The position numbers were made by a program, and so were the translations under genes. The notes below the pieces were generated by a model, which saw only the letters and a list, made by a program, of their open reading frames with translations, did not search any database and was not told where the DNA came from. Below are positions 27,701 to 35,963 of a stretch of DNA of 53,687 bases, piece by piece (within the stretch, counting starts at the first letter, position 1; every line of letters begins with the position of its first letter). The stretch comes from Marinifilaceae bacterium (GTDB lineage: Bacteria > Bacteroidota > Bacteroidia > Bacteroidales > Marinifilaceae), in NCBI GenBank assembly GCA_025210485.1, contig JAOARN010000102.1:1-53687 (forward strand), given 5' to 3'.

Positions 27701-28351
27701 AAGCATAAAATAAAAAGCTTTTAATCTTTTTGTTTTTAATTCCTCTATTGAAACTCTAGATAATATTTCATTGGCAGCTATAAACTCTTTTTGATCCACA
27801 TATGATGCCGCCATCCAAACCTGAGCTTCTGTAAGCAACTCAGAATTTTCATATTCTCTAAACATATATTTAAAGGTCTGTATTGCCTTTGTATATTGCT
27901 TTGAATAGAATTGAGCCTTACCTACTAATAAATAGCAATCATCTATATATTTATTAAACTCTTTTTGTGATCTAAAATCTTTATATTTTTCAGATGATTT
28001 TTTTCTTCTTCTTTTAGGTTTTCGAGTTATTGAATGTAATTTTATTGCTTTAGTTCCCTTATCAATAGCTCTTTTCATATCAGGGAGAGCCATATCTCTA
28101 ATTGACATATTCTCATATTCGAATACAGGAAGTTGTATACTATAATCTTCATCTGACTGTTCTTCCATTTTTTTTTCACCTGCCTTGAAGGCTTCTCTTC
28201 CATTAAAGTAGACATTATAATATGTTGTTAAAGCATGATAATTTCTACTTACGAAGGTGTTTTTTTTGTTCGAACAACTATATAAACAACTGACAACAAT
28301 AAGTGCTAATATAAAAATGTGTTTCTTTGATTTTATCTGAAGATAGGACAT
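24788..28351 (-). CDS. porW: Type IX secretion/gliding lipoprotein PorW/SprE, long form
   Basis: I choose the Met at 28351 (1187 aa), because it opens a lipoprotein signal (H-I-F-I-L-A-L-I-V-V-S-C-L-Y-S-C). The upstream Met at 28423 would add 24 unlikely residues. The signature Y-Y-N-V-Y-F-N-G follows, then TPR-type helical repeats (Y-L-L-V-G-K-A-Q-F-Y-S-K-Q-Y-T-K-A-I and others, about residues 140-430 and 580-720). Between them is a W-Y-F-Y-N-P-V-T-V-G segment typical of PorW/SprE. PorW is an outer-membrane-associated lipoprotein needed for type IX secretion. The C-terminal third (from about residue 800) carries three copies of a small alpha/beta unit starting Y-Y-I-H-V-F, Y-Y-I-H-N-K and Y-F-G-I-L-F. 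It lies 120 bp behind radA on the same strand. Confidence 0.88.
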   Translation of the reverse strand: MSYLQIKSKKHIFILALIVVSCLYSCSNKKNTFVSRNYHALTTYYNVYFNGREAFKAGEKKMEEQSDEDYSIQLPVFEYENMSIRDMALPDMKRAIDKGTKAIKLHSITRKPKRRRKKSSEKYKDFRSQKEFNKYIDDCYLLVGKAQFYSKQYTKAIQTFKYMFREYENSELLTEAQVWMAASYVDQKEFIAANEILSRVSIEELKTKRLKAFYFMLQAKLDFENENFSDAVNSIHKAINLTRKRQRRSRLYFVIAQMYRENKQSDKASEYYQKVIDENPPYIIKFNAEINKALVYNNGNNGEQIRGILMKMLKDDKNLEYRDQIYYALAEMDYKDSNFDMAVENYWKSTETSVINDNQKALSYLKLGDYYFDKSKHSKAKMCYDSLMTYLSASYPKYNLISKRVEKLTELVSNLSEITHQDSLQRVAKLSERERNRIIDGIIEKIKAEEARKLAEKEQMQADRNFFMQNNLVSNSSTSSNSQQQANWYFYNPVTVGLGKSEFTRKWGRRKLGDNWRRSDKSVIEIENIDDSDDDNLVSDSLKQLKGDPKTREYYLQELPLNEKMLAASNLKIAEAIFMAGRIYADKFNDSDNSIKMHELLLVRFPKNKNLLSTYYYLYTNNKNINNIARSNYYRDKIISEFKGSEFAKAIQDPNYHLKKEREKKMINDKYEIAFNYYSNSNFNACIQLAQSINSNYPDNFLQYRFKMLQAMSLGNSERPDQMKIILEEISNSDAEITQKNLANSILKELNKGVPLADANSYGGNEKTWEELGELTDKMNEKKKNDYSNSPYKLKEEEHYYIHVFSSKLNIINKMVFSITKFNHSYYRSAMLRASKTELDDNLDMVVVKRFPNRKFATNYFLKINNEKNVYKALKGADYNNFVISKTNYLMLRKRQNLDEYKFFFKKNYLQSDQYQFISKQKKNKFKKEEYYIHNKYSNHILVLAVPNKGISVTKLRSIVSNFDKDYGVRREYYDLDTSFVMVNNIGNFNEALNYYNRFKKDSNINDYIKYVQTNTFIINEDNYEKLYYDKKLGEYIKYFKTNFENFVADSKQIDEKQLLKLKLSKISDKFKMGDNLKHYFGILFETDKVDSKTLQSGIKRYNTSNLRTSITKFNDSLSLLVVKQFNNRKQAMIYNRAIMSNPSLFKPLEKTNKNIFLITIENLNSLKENQLIEEYVKFSKAYYDEN

Positions 28352-28471
28352 ATACAAAATGGATATTTTAGCAAAATAATATTTAATTGAAAATGGAATA
28401 AGTGGGAAATTGATTCCACCCATTATACTTAACCTAAACTAATAAAAAATAGTATATCATAATTATTTTTT

Positions 28472-29854
28472 TTAGGAATTATTTCTAAATATTGACTTAT
28501 AGACCTCTACAACCTTACTAACTGGAATTATTTTGATATTATATTTACTTAAATCTAGTGCCTTTACAGAACTTTTGGGTACATATATAGTTTTAAATCC
28601 TAGTTTCTCAGCTTCCCCTATTCGTTGTTCAATTCTATTGACAGCTCTCAATTCTCCCGAAAGTCCAATTTCTCCAGAAAAACAAATATGTTTAGGTATG
28701 GCTATATCAAATCCGGAGGAAAGTATGGATGTAGTTACTGCTAAATCAATTGCAGGGTCGTTTACCTTAAGTCCCCCGGCTATATTAAGGAAAACATCTT
28801 TAGCCAAAATTTTGAATCCTGCTCTTTTCTCTAATACAGCTAACAACATGTTCAGGCGTCTAAGATCGAAACCAGTAGATGATCTTTGGGCTGTTCCATA
28901 TGCAGCCGTGCTCACTAAGGCTTGAATTTCGATTAAAAATGGTCGTGCTCCTTCAATTGAGGAGGCGACAGAAGTTCCACTTAAACCTTGATCTTCTTCG
29001 GATAATAACAATTCAGAAGGATTACTAACCTCCCTTAAACCAGTATTTTGCATCTCAAAAATACCCAATTCGGAAGTCGATCCAAATCTATTTTTTATAG
29101 ATCTAAGTATCCGATACATATTGTGCCTGTCACCTTCGAAACTTAAAACAGTGTCAACCATATGCTCAAGCAATTTAGGTCCTGCAATATTTCCGTCTTT
29201 TGTAACATGTCCGATCAAAAATATTGGAATATTAGCTTGTTTGGCTAATTTCAACAATTGTGCAGTACATTCTCTTATTTGTGAAATGCTTCCAGGTGCT
29301 GATTCTATTACCTGTGTTTCCAATGTTTGTATTGAATCTATAACAATTACCTGAGGTTTTATATTTTTTACTTGCGCAAAAATTTTTTCAATATTAGTTT
29401 CAGATAAGATATAACAATTTGAATTTTCTATTCCTATTCTATCAGCTCGTAATTTTATCTGTTGAGCACTCTCCTCTCCCGAAACATATAAAATTTTCAA
29501 CTGCTTTAAACTTAAGCTAACCTGAAGGGCTAAAGTTGACTTACCTATACCTGGTTCTCCACCAAACAAAACCATAGATCCTGGAACGATACCACCTCCC
29601 AAAACTCTATTTAATTCTTGATTATTTGAATCAATTCGCTTTTCTTCTTTGAAACTAATTTCATTTACAAGTCTTGGTACATTTTTTTCTTCCTGAATAA
29701 TCGAACTAGTAATACTCTTCGATGCTTTTGTATCGACAATTGTTTCTTCAACAAAACTATTCCATGCTGAACAAGAAGGACATTTGCCAACCCACTTAGG
29801 AGATTCTGCACCACAGCTTTGACAAAACCATGAAGTTTTTGCTTTTTTTCCCAT
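28472..29854 (-). CDS. radA: DNA repair protein RadA (Sms)
   Basis: 460 aa recombination ATPase that promotes branch migration. The N-terminal zinc finger has Cys11, Cys14, Cys25 and Cys28. Walker A is G-E-P-G-I-G-K-S-T (residues 99-107), and the RadA-specific K-N-R-F-G motif lies near residue 255. A C-terminal Lon-protease-like domain follows (D-P-A-I-D-L-A-V and G-E-I-G-L-S-G-E-L-R). The start is supported by the family opening M-x-K-x-K-T-x-W-F-C-Q-x-C-G. Upstream, 307 bp separate it from the divergent transposase-like gene. Confidence 0.96.
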   Translation of the reverse strand: MGKKAKTSWFCQSCGAESPKWVGKCPSCSAWNSFVEETIVDTKASKSITSSIIQEEKNVPRLVNEISFKEEKRIDSNNQELNRVLGGGIVPGSMVLFGGEPGIGKSTLALQVSLSLKQLKILYVSGEESAQQIKLRADRIGIENSNCYILSETNIEKIFAQVKNIKPQVIVIDSIQTLETQVIESAPGSISQIRECTAQLLKLAKQANIPIFLIGHVTKDGNIAGPKLLEHMVDTVLSFEGDRHNMYRILRSIKNRFGSTSELGIFEMQNTGLREVSNPSELLLSEEDQGLSGTSVASSIEGARPFLIEIQALVSTAAYGTAQRSSTGFDLRRLNMLLAVLEKRAGFKILAKDVFLNIAGGLKVNDPAIDLAVTTSILSSGFDIAIPKHICFSGEIGLSGELRAVNRIEQRIGEAEKLGFKTIYVPKSSVKALDLSKYNIKIIPVSKVVEVYKSIFRNNS

Positions 29855-30161
29855 ATAACAAAATTACAAAAAGATTTATAAAAGAATAGTACCAATTTAA
29901 CCATAATTAAAATAAAGGAATTAGAAAAATTTTAAAAAATAAAAGCAAAATCCAAAAACAGTTAAGCACCATCACACAAAATTATTAAGAAACTACTTTA
30001 TAATATTGAAAACAACTTCACTAAACACAAAGCAAGAAAATAAGATTACGAAATTAGATGCATTAATTCTCCTACTTTATTAGTTGTTCTCCGTATATAA
30101 TAATGTAGGTGGTATTATCTGTACTCGTCTATGGTTGGTATATTATTTAAAGATTAGAATT
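29855..30161. other. Divergent region between radA and the transposase-like gene
   Basis: AT-rich, no gene seen and no convincing terminal inverted repeat of an insertion sequence. A segment at 30121-30138 (GTACTCGTCTATGGTTGG) matches 15 of 18 positions with one at 53273-53290. Confidence 0.35.
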
Positions 30162-31103
30162 ATGAAAAGTAACAAATTTAAGAATTTGATTAATGGGATT
30201 GACAAATTCAATAATCTAGAATTTAGACTACTTAAAGAAAAAATAGAAGAACGTATCTATTCTAAACGTGTTTCATATATACTAGAAACAGCTAAAGATG
30301 AATTAAAGTGCCCATATTGTTCCTCTAAAATCTTAATTAAATGGGGAAAAAGAAGTGATTTACAGAGATATAAATGTAAAAATTGCAAAAAAACATTTAA
30401 TAGCTTAACTAACACTCCCTTAGCTCGACTAAAAAGAAAAGGGCATTGGCTTGATTATGCTAACTGTTTAAAAAGAGGGTTAAGTATACGAAAAGCTGCA
30501 GAAGAATGCGATATACACAAAAACACATCCTTTAGATGGAGACATAGGTTCTTAGAAAACTCAAAATTTATCAAAGCAAAGAAACTAGGAGGCATAGTTG
30601 AAAAAACACATATTAAATTAAAAGAATCATTTAAAGGCAGTAGAGATAAAGTTCGGATAGAAAGCAAGCGCAAAGATGTGTTTGTCTTATATGGAATAGA
30701 TAGAAACAACAATATTCACGACATTACCAATAAAGGTTTCTCTTCCAATATTATTAATAAATATTATAAGAATATCATACTTGAAAATTCACTTATTTTA
30801 AGTGATAGAAAAAACCAATTTACCAAATTTTCGAAAGATGCCAATCTAAAACATACACATTTCACAGAAAATAAAGACAAACTATCTTATAATGAAAAGT
30901 CCGAAACTTACAAATATCAATTTATGGAATGGCTGAATAAAAAACTACGAGGAGTAGCAACAAAATATTTAGAAAATTATGTTTCTTGGTTTCGCTCCAT
31001 GAATGAATTCAGATCAGGAATAAAGGCTATTACTATTCTTTATCGGGCAAAGTCGATAGAGAAATATAGACACCAACCACAGAAGATGACAAGATTTATC
31101 TAA
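30162..31103 (+). CDS. IS1595-like transposase homologue with degenerate active site
   Basis: Starting at the Met at 30162 (M-K-S-N-K-F, the typical family opening) gives 313 aa, full family length. Visible parts: a zinc ribbon (Cys50/53 and Cys72/75), the HTH (G-L-S-I-R-K-A-A-E-E-C-D-I-H-K-N-T-S-F-R-W-R-H-R-F) and the DDE-type domain. Family members normally have A-D-E-T before an E-S-F-K-G-x-R motif. Here that position reads K-T-H-I before E-S-F-K-G-S-R, so the first catalytic Asp is gone. Asp215 (L-S-D-R) is kept, but the usual N-V-N-x-x-x-S-R-L-K stretch is replaced by S-E-T-Y-K-Y-Q-F-M-E-W. It has no flanking terminal repeats and only 42 bp to rng. It is likely a non-mobile, possibly domesticated DNA-binding protein or a decaying relic with its frame intact. 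Confidence 0.8.
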   Translation: MKSNKFKNLINGIDKFNNLEFRLLKEKIEERIYSKRVSYILETAKDELKCPYCSSKILIKWGKRSDLQRYKCKNCKKTFNSLTNTPLARLKRKGHWLDYANCLKRGLSIRKAAEECDIHKNTSFRWRHRFLENSKFIKAKKLGGIVEKTHIKLKESFKGSRDKVRIESKRKDVFVLYGIDRNNNIHDITNKGFSSNIINKYYKNIILENSLILSDRKNQFTKFSKDANLKHTHFTENKDKLSYNEKSETYKYQFMEWLNKKLRGVATKYLENYVSWFRSMNEFRSGIKAITILYRAKSIEKYRHQPQKMTRFI

Positions 31104-31138
31104 AAAAATAAAAGGCCAATCTACTATAAAGATCAGCC
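31102..31138 (-). terminator. Rho-independent terminator of rng
   Basis: On the minus strand GGCTGATC pairs with GATTGGCC (8 bp including two G-U pairs, 9-nt loop), followed by TTTTATTTTTTT. It fills the 42-bp gap between rng and the transposase-like gene. Confidence 0.72.
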
Positions 31139-31145
31139 AAATTAA

Positions 31146-32702
31146 TCACAGAGTAACTTCTCTATTAAATTCATCAAATAATTTGTATTTTGATAAAGCG
31201 TAAGAAGGTACTGCCTCAACTTTTAGTTTAAGTTTAAGTTTTCTCTGCCATTTTCTTCTTATGGTGTTAAACAATCCTTTGTTGATGTAAGCTTCAACAA
31301 ATGGGTGTGTTTTGAGCAATAATTTACCATAAGTTGTTCCATGAATATTTAGGCTTCTTAATTTTTCTTCTATTTCGTCGATTAGCAAAATTGTTGGTGT
31401 TGACTTACCACTTCCTTGACATGTAGGGCAAACTTCCTCGACTTCAATATGCATTTCAGGTCTCACTCTTTGGCGAGTTATCTGCATAAGTCCAAATTTG
31501 CTAAGCGGAAGGATATTATGTTTTGTTCTGTCGACATTCATAACCTCCTTCATTCTTTCAAATACCTTCTGTCTATTTTCAGATAGATGCATGTCAATAA
31601 AGTCGATAACGATGATGCCACCCATATCTCTCAAACGCAATTGTCGAGCGATTTCATTTGCTGCAGCCAAATTTACTTCCAATGCATTTGTTTCTTGGTC
31701 GTTTCCGGCTTTTGATCGGTTGCCACTATTAACATCAATAACATGAAAAGCCTCAGTATGCTCAATAATAAGATAAGCACCATTCTTAAACGAAACAGTT
31801 TTCCCGAATGAAGATTTAATTTGCTTATCTATTCCCATGTGATCGAATATAGAAAGATCACTGGCAACATGTTTTACTATTTTAGATTTTTCGGGAGCTA
31901 TTCCGCTTATATACTCTCTAATTTCTCTGTATACTTCCCTGTTATTAACATATATATTTTCGAAACTAGAATTTAGTATATCGCGAAGAGTAGCAATAGT
32001 TCTATTCATTTCTCCAAGTACTAATGCAGGAGGTTGAATATCTCTAAAGTCCGAAAAAGCATTTTCCCATCTTTCAACAAGAGATTTAAGCTCTTGATCA
32101 AGCACGGCAACACGTTTTCCTTCAGCAACAGTTCTAACAATAACACCATAATTTTTAGGCTTAATGCTTTGAACAAGTTGTCTCAATCTATTTTTTTCTT
32201 CAGAAGATTTTATTTGCTGAGAAACTGAAACCTTATCAGCAAAAGGGATAAGTACAAGATTTCTACCAGCGATAGAAATTTCGGAACATAGTCTAGGGCC
32301 TTTAGTCGAAATCGGCTCTTTAGCTACTTGCACCAAAATATATTGTCCAGATTTAAGAACTTCATTAATTTTTCCGTTCTTATCAATATCAGGATCTAAT
32401 TTAAGTTTCGATAAAGGCAAAGCTTTACCTTTACGAGCAATTGACTGTATTACGTACTTATTTAATGAGCTGAATTGATGACCCAAGTCCAGATAATGCA
32501 AAAATGCATCTTTTTCGTATCCTACATCTACAAACGCCGCATTTAAACCGGTCATAATTTTTTTTACTCGACCAAGATAAATATCCCCTACAGAGAACTG
32601 AACATTAGTTTTTTCTCTCGTTAATTCAATTAGTTGCTTATTTTCCAATAAAGCAATTGCAATTTCATTATTTTTTACATCAATTACTAACTCGTTGCTC
32701 AC
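31146..32702 (-). CDS. rng: Ribonuclease E/G family endoribonuclease (RNase G)
   Basis: 518 aa. An N-terminal S1 RNA-binding domain (V-G-D-I-Y-L-G-R-V-K-K-I-M-T-G-L-N-A-A-F-V), then the catalytic DNase I-like domain with the metal-binding Asp residues in V-I-D-V-N-S-G and I-V-I-D-F-I-D-M. The zinc-link C-P-T-C-Q-G-S-G-K follows. It lacks the long C-terminal scaffold of RNase E, so RNase G is the better name. It processes rRNA and mRNA 5' ends. It lies downstream of HU and the small basic protein gene on the same strand. Confidence 0.95.
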   Translation of the reverse strand: MSNELVIDVKNNEIAIALLENKQLIELTREKTNVQFSVGDIYLGRVKKIMTGLNAAFVDVGYEKDAFLHYLDLGHQFSSLNKYVIQSIARKGKALPLSKLKLDPDIDKNGKINEVLKSGQYILVQVAKEPISTKGPRLCSEISIAGRNLVLIPFADKVSVSQQIKSSEEKNRLRQLVQSIKPKNYGVIVRTVAEGKRVAVLDQELKSLVERWENAFSDFRDIQPPALVLGEMNRTIATLRDILNSSFENIYVNNREVYREIREYISGIAPEKSKIVKHVASDLSIFDHMGIDKQIKSSFGKTVSFKNGAYLIIEHTEAFHVIDVNSGNRSKAGNDQETNALEVNLAAANEIARQLRLRDMGGIIVIDFIDMHLSENRQKVFERMKEVMNVDRTKHNILPLSKFGLMQITRQRVRPEMHIEVEEVCPTCQGSGKSTPTILLIDEIEEKLRSLNIHGTTYGKLLLKTHPFVEAYINKGLFNTIRRKWQRKLKLKLKVEAVPSYALSKYKLFDEFNREVTL

Positions 32703-32748
32703 TCCAATTAATTGTATTTAGCTAAAATTAAACAGTACCTACAAATAG

Positions 32749-32787
32749 ATAAACCTAAAAAACAATTATTATGTTCTTTAGGTTTAT
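32749..32787 (-). terminator. Hairpin between the small basic protein gene and rng
   Basis: TAAACCTAAA (32750-32759) and TTTAGGTTTA (32777-32786) pair. On the minus strand the stem extends to about 15 bp with one G-U pair and a 9-nt loop. No T run follows, so it may be a processing hairpin or partial terminator ahead of rng. Confidence 0.45.
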
Positions 32788-32814
32788 TAATTATTTATAA
32801 TCACAAGTCAAAGA

Positions 32815-32907
32815 TTATTTCTTCTTCTTATGACGATTCTTTCTCAAACGCTTTTTACGCTTATGAGTTGCCATCTTGTGTCTTTTTCTCTTCTTTCCGC
32901 TAGGCAT
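32815..32907 (-). CDS. 30-residue highly basic Bacteroidota protein (possible ribosomal protein)
   Basis: The frame encodes 30 residues: M-P-S-G-K-K-R-K-R-H-K-M-A-T-H-K and onward, ending in N-R-H plus four Lys, with 19 or more Lys/Arg/His. I recognise this tiny Lys/Arg-rich protein as a conserved annotation in Bacteroidota next to HU and rng. Its composition is like ribosomal extension peptides, and it may be a small ribosomal protein; I cannot settle that from sequence. It lies 30 bp downstream of the HU-type gene and 112 bp upstream of rng. Such short genes are easily missed by gene callers. Confidence 0.8.
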   Translation of the reverse strand: MPSGKKRKRHKMATHKRKKRLRKNRHKKKK

Positions 32908-32937
32908 AACTTTCTATATTATAAAATTAAAAAAAAA

Positions 32938-33222
32938 TTATTTTACATTAGACTTTACTTTGCTAACAAATGATTTTGCAGGCTTAAAAGCAGGAATAAA
33001 GTGTTCTGGAATAATAATAGTAGTATTTTTAGAGATATTTCTAGCTGTTTTTTCTGCTCTTTTCTTAACAATAAAACTACCAAATCCTCTTAAATAAACA
33101 TTACTACCTTTCACTAATGAACCTTTAATAGTATCCATGAAAGCCTCAACAGTTTTTTGAACTGTAATTTTTTCAATTCCAGTATTCTTTGAAATTTCGT
33201 TAACAATATCTGCTTTAGTCAT
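32938..33222 (-). CDS. HU/IHF-family DNA-binding protein
   Basis: 94 aa with the family start M-T-K-A-D-I-V-N-E-I and the G-F-G-S-F-x-V-K-K-R motif leading into the DNA-binding beta arm. The arm tip reads A-R-N-I-S-K-N-T-T-I-I-I-P-E, where HU proteins usually have R-N-P-x-T; here the Pro is replaced by Ile. The C-terminal F-K-P-A-K-S-F closes the fold. It bends and compacts DNA. A -7 box TATATTTG (33290-33283, minus) lies 60 bases upstream, although no good -33 element was seen. Confidence 0.93.
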   Translation of the reverse strand: MTKADIVNEISKNTGIEKITVQKTVEAFMDTIKGSLVKGSNVYLRGFGSFIVKKRAEKTARNISKNTTIIIPEHFIPAFKPAKSFVSKVKSNVK

Positions 33223-33516
33223 CTTTTAAAATTCTTTAATTATAAATTAGTTTACAACTTATTTTTCAGATTAATCAGAGTGCAAATATATATATTTCTA
33301 ACTATTAATGAAATAGAAACTATTATTTTTACTTTTTTTTTTAATATTAAAAAAGATTCTAAATATCAGAGCTTTCACAACTGCTTTTAACGAAAGTCTA
33401 TTTAATATAAAAATTATAAAATTTACATTTTACAACTTTACATTTGACCGACAAAAATACTTTTATTTTTTAACTAAACAAAAGTTTAACAATTATTTAT
33501 TTTACAATCTCTAAAA

Positions 33517-33996
33517 CTAGTATTTTTCGATCAACACAGTAGCATATGCTGCGATACCTTCTTGGTTGCCTACAAAGCCAAGTTTTTCGGTCGTAGTAGC
33601 CTTTATTGCAATATCTTCGATATTAATTCCCATAGTTCCAGCAAGCACAATTTGCATTTCAGGAATTAGCTTTTTAAGTTTTGGTTGTTCTGCTGCAATA
33701 GTAGAGTCAATATTACCGATAAAAAAGCCTTTAGATTCAATTAACTCAATTGTTCTTTGCAATAATATTTTGCTATCAATATCTTTAAATTCGTTGCTAT
33801 TATCAGGAAACTGATAGCCTATATCACGTAAATTTGCAGCTCCTAATAAAGCATCACATATCGCATGTATCAATACATCTCCATCCGAATGAGCAATACA
33901 ACCTTTGCTATGTTCTATTTTTATTCCGCCCAACCACAAATCTTCGCCTTCTGCCAATTTGTGAACATCGTAACCAAAACCAACTTTAATTTTCAT
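33517..33996 (-). CDS. ispF: 2-C-methyl-D-erythritol 2,4-cyclodiphosphate synthase
   Basis: 159 aa trimeric enzyme of the MEP isoprenoid pathway. Zinc ligands are visible in G-Y-D-V-H-K-L (Asp and His) and in A-H-S-D-G-D-V-L-I-H-A. The downstream D-I-G-x-x-F-P-D and T-T-E-K-L-G-F motifs are diagnostic. It lies alone on the minus strand, 97 bp after a helical hypothetical gene. Its product feeds the isoprenoid pool used by UppS, encoded in the same window. Confidence 0.97.
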   Translation of the reverse strand: MKIKVGFGYDVHKLAEGEDLWLGGIKIEHSKGCIAHSDGDVLIHAICDALLGAANLRDIGYQFPDNSNEFKDIDSKILLQRTIELIESKGFFIGNIDSTIAAEQPKLKKLIPEMQIVLAGTMGINIEDIAIKATTTEKLGFVGNQEGIAAYATVLIEKY

Positions 33997-34093
33997 ATCA
34001 ATATGTTTTTTATATGAGAATTTTCAAATTACAAAATCATTAAAACAATATGTAATTTATAAAAAAGATAGACTTGTAATTTCAATACAAAAA

Positions 34094-34504
34094 CTAAGAT
34101 TCTACTTCTCTTTTGAGTTCAATTATTCTTTTATTTACCTTTAATGAAAAATCTTTTGATTCGGACTGTATATAACAATAAAGTTTATACGATTTTTTTT
34201 TCATAGACAACCTAATTGTTTCTTCTGCATTGTAGTTCGAATCAAAATAAATCAGTTCGGCCAACATTTCTAAATTTGCTAAAAATTGCTCTTTATTTTC
34301 ATCATAATACTTATCGAAAATATCCTCATAGCTATTACGAATGAAATAATCCCTAGATTCCTTCATATGATCTATATAAAGTCTATCAAATGATTCTTTC
34401 TTCTCCTGTTCGGACAATTTACCATCTTTAAGTTTCTGTACAAATTTGGCTAACACTTTAAAGAATTCCTTTATTAAACGAACCAAGTAATCTTGTTTTA
34501 TCAT
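34094..34504 (-). CDS. Hypothetical helical protein, DUF6483-like
   Basis: 136 aa, almost entirely charged alpha helix, cytosolic, with no signal peptide. The opening M-I-K-Q-D-Y-L-V-R-L-I-K-E-F-F-K-V-L-A-K resembles the DUF6483 group, but this is a weak match from memory. Residues 75-115 could form a TPR-like helix pair (A-E-L-I-Y-F-D-S-N-Y-N-A-E-E-T). It is 32 bp downstream of radC on the same strand, so probably co-transcribed, but no function follows from that. Confidence 0.6.
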   Translation of the reverse strand: MIKQDYLVRLIKEFFKVLAKFVQKLKDGKLSEQEKKESFDRLYIDHMKESRDYFIRNSYEDIFDKYYDENKEQFLANLEMLAELIYFDSNYNAEETIRLSMKKKSYKLYCYIQSESKDFSLKVNKRIIELKREVES

Positions 34505-34536
34505 AAGTCATTTTGATTCCAAATTTAGGCTTTTTT

Positions 34537-35226
34537 TCAAATTATTCCATCATCCGCAAATGAGTAATAGGTATTATTATGAACAATAATATGATCTAAT
34601 AATTTTATATCAAAATAGTCCAAAGCTTTCTTTAACTTAAAGGTGACTTTTTTATCATCCTCTGATGCCTGTAAATTACCCGAGGGGTGGTTATGTGCTA
34701 AAATCACCGAGGAGGCATCTTTCACTATAGATTTTCTGACTATTGCCCTAAGGTCAAATATGGTTTGAGACATCCCTCCTTGCGTTAATTTCACTTTATC
34801 AATAATCATATTTGCTCTGTTTAATAATAGAGCCCACAATTCTTCATGATTAAGATTATACATTTCGGGACCTAAAACATCGAAAGCAATTTCACTTGAG
34901 TTAACCTTCAATTTATTAGTGGGCTTATTAATACTTATTCGTAATCCTAATTCTATTGCTGCTAATATACTCACAGCTTTTGCAGGACCAATTCCTTTTA
35001 TACTCGTTAAGTCTTCGACTCTCATTCGATGCAGACGATCTAAATCATTGGAGCAGTAATTTAAAATTGACTTTGATAAATCCAAGGCAGATAATTCTTT
35101 ACTACCATTAGCTATTATTATAGTTAAAAGTTCTGCATTTGAAAGATTTTTTGCTCCTTTCGTCATAAGCTTCTCTCTTGGCTTATCGTCTTCAGACCAA
35201 TTTTTTATGCTTATCCGTGTATCCAT
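34537..35226 (-). CDS. radC: RadC-family JAB1/MPN+ domain protein
   Basis: 229 aa. N-terminal UPF0758 region with helix-hairpin-helix (I-K-G-I-G-P-A-K-A-V-S-I-L-A-A-I-E-L). The C-terminal MPN+/JAMM metalloprotease-like domain has the ligands in H-N-H-P-S-G-N-L-Q-A-S-E-D-D. Despite the name, a direct role in DNA repair is doubtful for the family. All metal-binding residues are present. It is divergent from gcvH. Confidence 0.94.
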   Translation of the reverse strand: MDTRISIKNWSEDDKPREKLMTKGAKNLSNAELLTIIIANGSKELSALDLSKSILNYCSNDLDRLHRMRVEDLTSIKGIGPAKAVSILAAIELGLRISINKPTNKLKVNSSEIAFDVLGPEMYNLNHEELWALLLNRANMIIDKVKLTQGGMSQTIFDLRAIVRKSIVKDASSVILAHNHPSGNLQASEDDKKVTFKLKKALDYFDIKLLDHIIVHNNTYYSFADDGII

Positions 35227-35567
35227 TTAGTTGGCTTTATGTGTTTTAAGAGGATACGAAAAACTTTTATTTATTGTTACAAAAACAGAGCAACGAAAAC
35301 ACTATAATAAGTCGACATGCAGAAATAATAAATAACAATTAATATTTTTCAAGCTTGATGATAAAATAAATCTCCAATATTAAATCCACAATCATCTTGC
35401 AGACAAGCAATTAAACCAACAAAAATATCGACAATTAAACTAATCATGCAATATTTTGTAAAATACTGATTAAAAACATATAAACTTAGTGAAATTTGAA
35501 TACTCTAATTAAAAAAAAAATGTAAATTTGGGGCAAAAATTTATCTCATATTAAATAACATAAGATC
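35227..35567. other. Divergent region between radC and gcvH
   Basis: The 341-bp region holds the gcvH promoter. No glycine-riboswitch-like structure and no gene were seen. Confidence 0.4.
35495..35530 (+). promoter_or_regulatory. Promoter of gcvH
   Basis: TAAATTTG at 35523-35530 matches the -7 consensus exactly. TTTG at 35495-35498 could serve as -33 with a slightly long 24-nt spacer. The start codon is 37 bases downstream. Confidence 0.55.
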
Positions 35568-35942
35568 ATGAACGTTCCTGAAAATTTAAAGTATACTAAA
35601 GATCACGAATGGGTAAGAGTTGAAGGTGATGAAGCTTTCATCGGAGTAACTGATTTCGCTCAAGGCGAACTAGGTGATATCGTATTCGTAGAAGTTGAAA
35701 CTGAAGGAGAAGAATTAGACAAAGAAGAAGTTTTCGGTACAATCGAAGCTGTAAAAACTGTTTCTGATATGTTTATGCCTGTAGGTGGTGAAGTTGTTGA
35801 ATTCAACGAGCAATTAGAAGATGCTCCTGAATTGATCAACAAAGATCCTTATGGTGATGGATGGATTATCAAAGTTAAAATTGCTGACACTGCTGAATTA
35901 GAAGAACTATTAAGCGCTGAAGCATACAAAGAACTTCTTTAA
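35568..35942 (+). CDS. gcvH: Glycine cleavage system H protein
   Basis: 124 aa lipoyl carrier of the glycine cleavage complex. Lys63, in [11 protein letters not shown], is the lipoylation site. The start [14 protein letters not shown] and the N-K-D-P-Y-G-D-G-W motif are typical. It moves the aminomethyl group of glycine between P, T and L proteins, none of which is encoded in this window. The codon and amino-acid profile (many Glu) suggests a well-expressed gene. A terminator follows at once. Confidence 0.97.
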   Translation: MNVPENLKYTKDHEWVRVEGDEAFIGVTDFAQGELGDIVFVEVETEGEELDKEEVFGTIEAVKTVSDMFMPVGGEVVEFNEQLEDAPELINKDPYGDGWIIKVKIADTAELEELLSAEAYKELL

Positions 35943-35963
35943 TTTCTATATCGATAGGAAATA

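Noticed and set aside
29665..29904. Minus-strand frame overlapping the radA start
   Set aside because: It overlaps the conserved zinc-finger start of radA in another frame and shows no independent features.
29880..31145. Intact insertion sequence around the IS1595-like gene
   Set aside because: The 42 bp after its stop are occupied by the rng terminator, no matching inverted ends were found upstream, and catalytic motifs are missing.
35227..35567. Glycine riboswitch upstream of gcvH
   Set aside because: The region lacks GC-rich tandem aptamer helices. The promoter lies only about 37 bases before the start codon, leaving no room.
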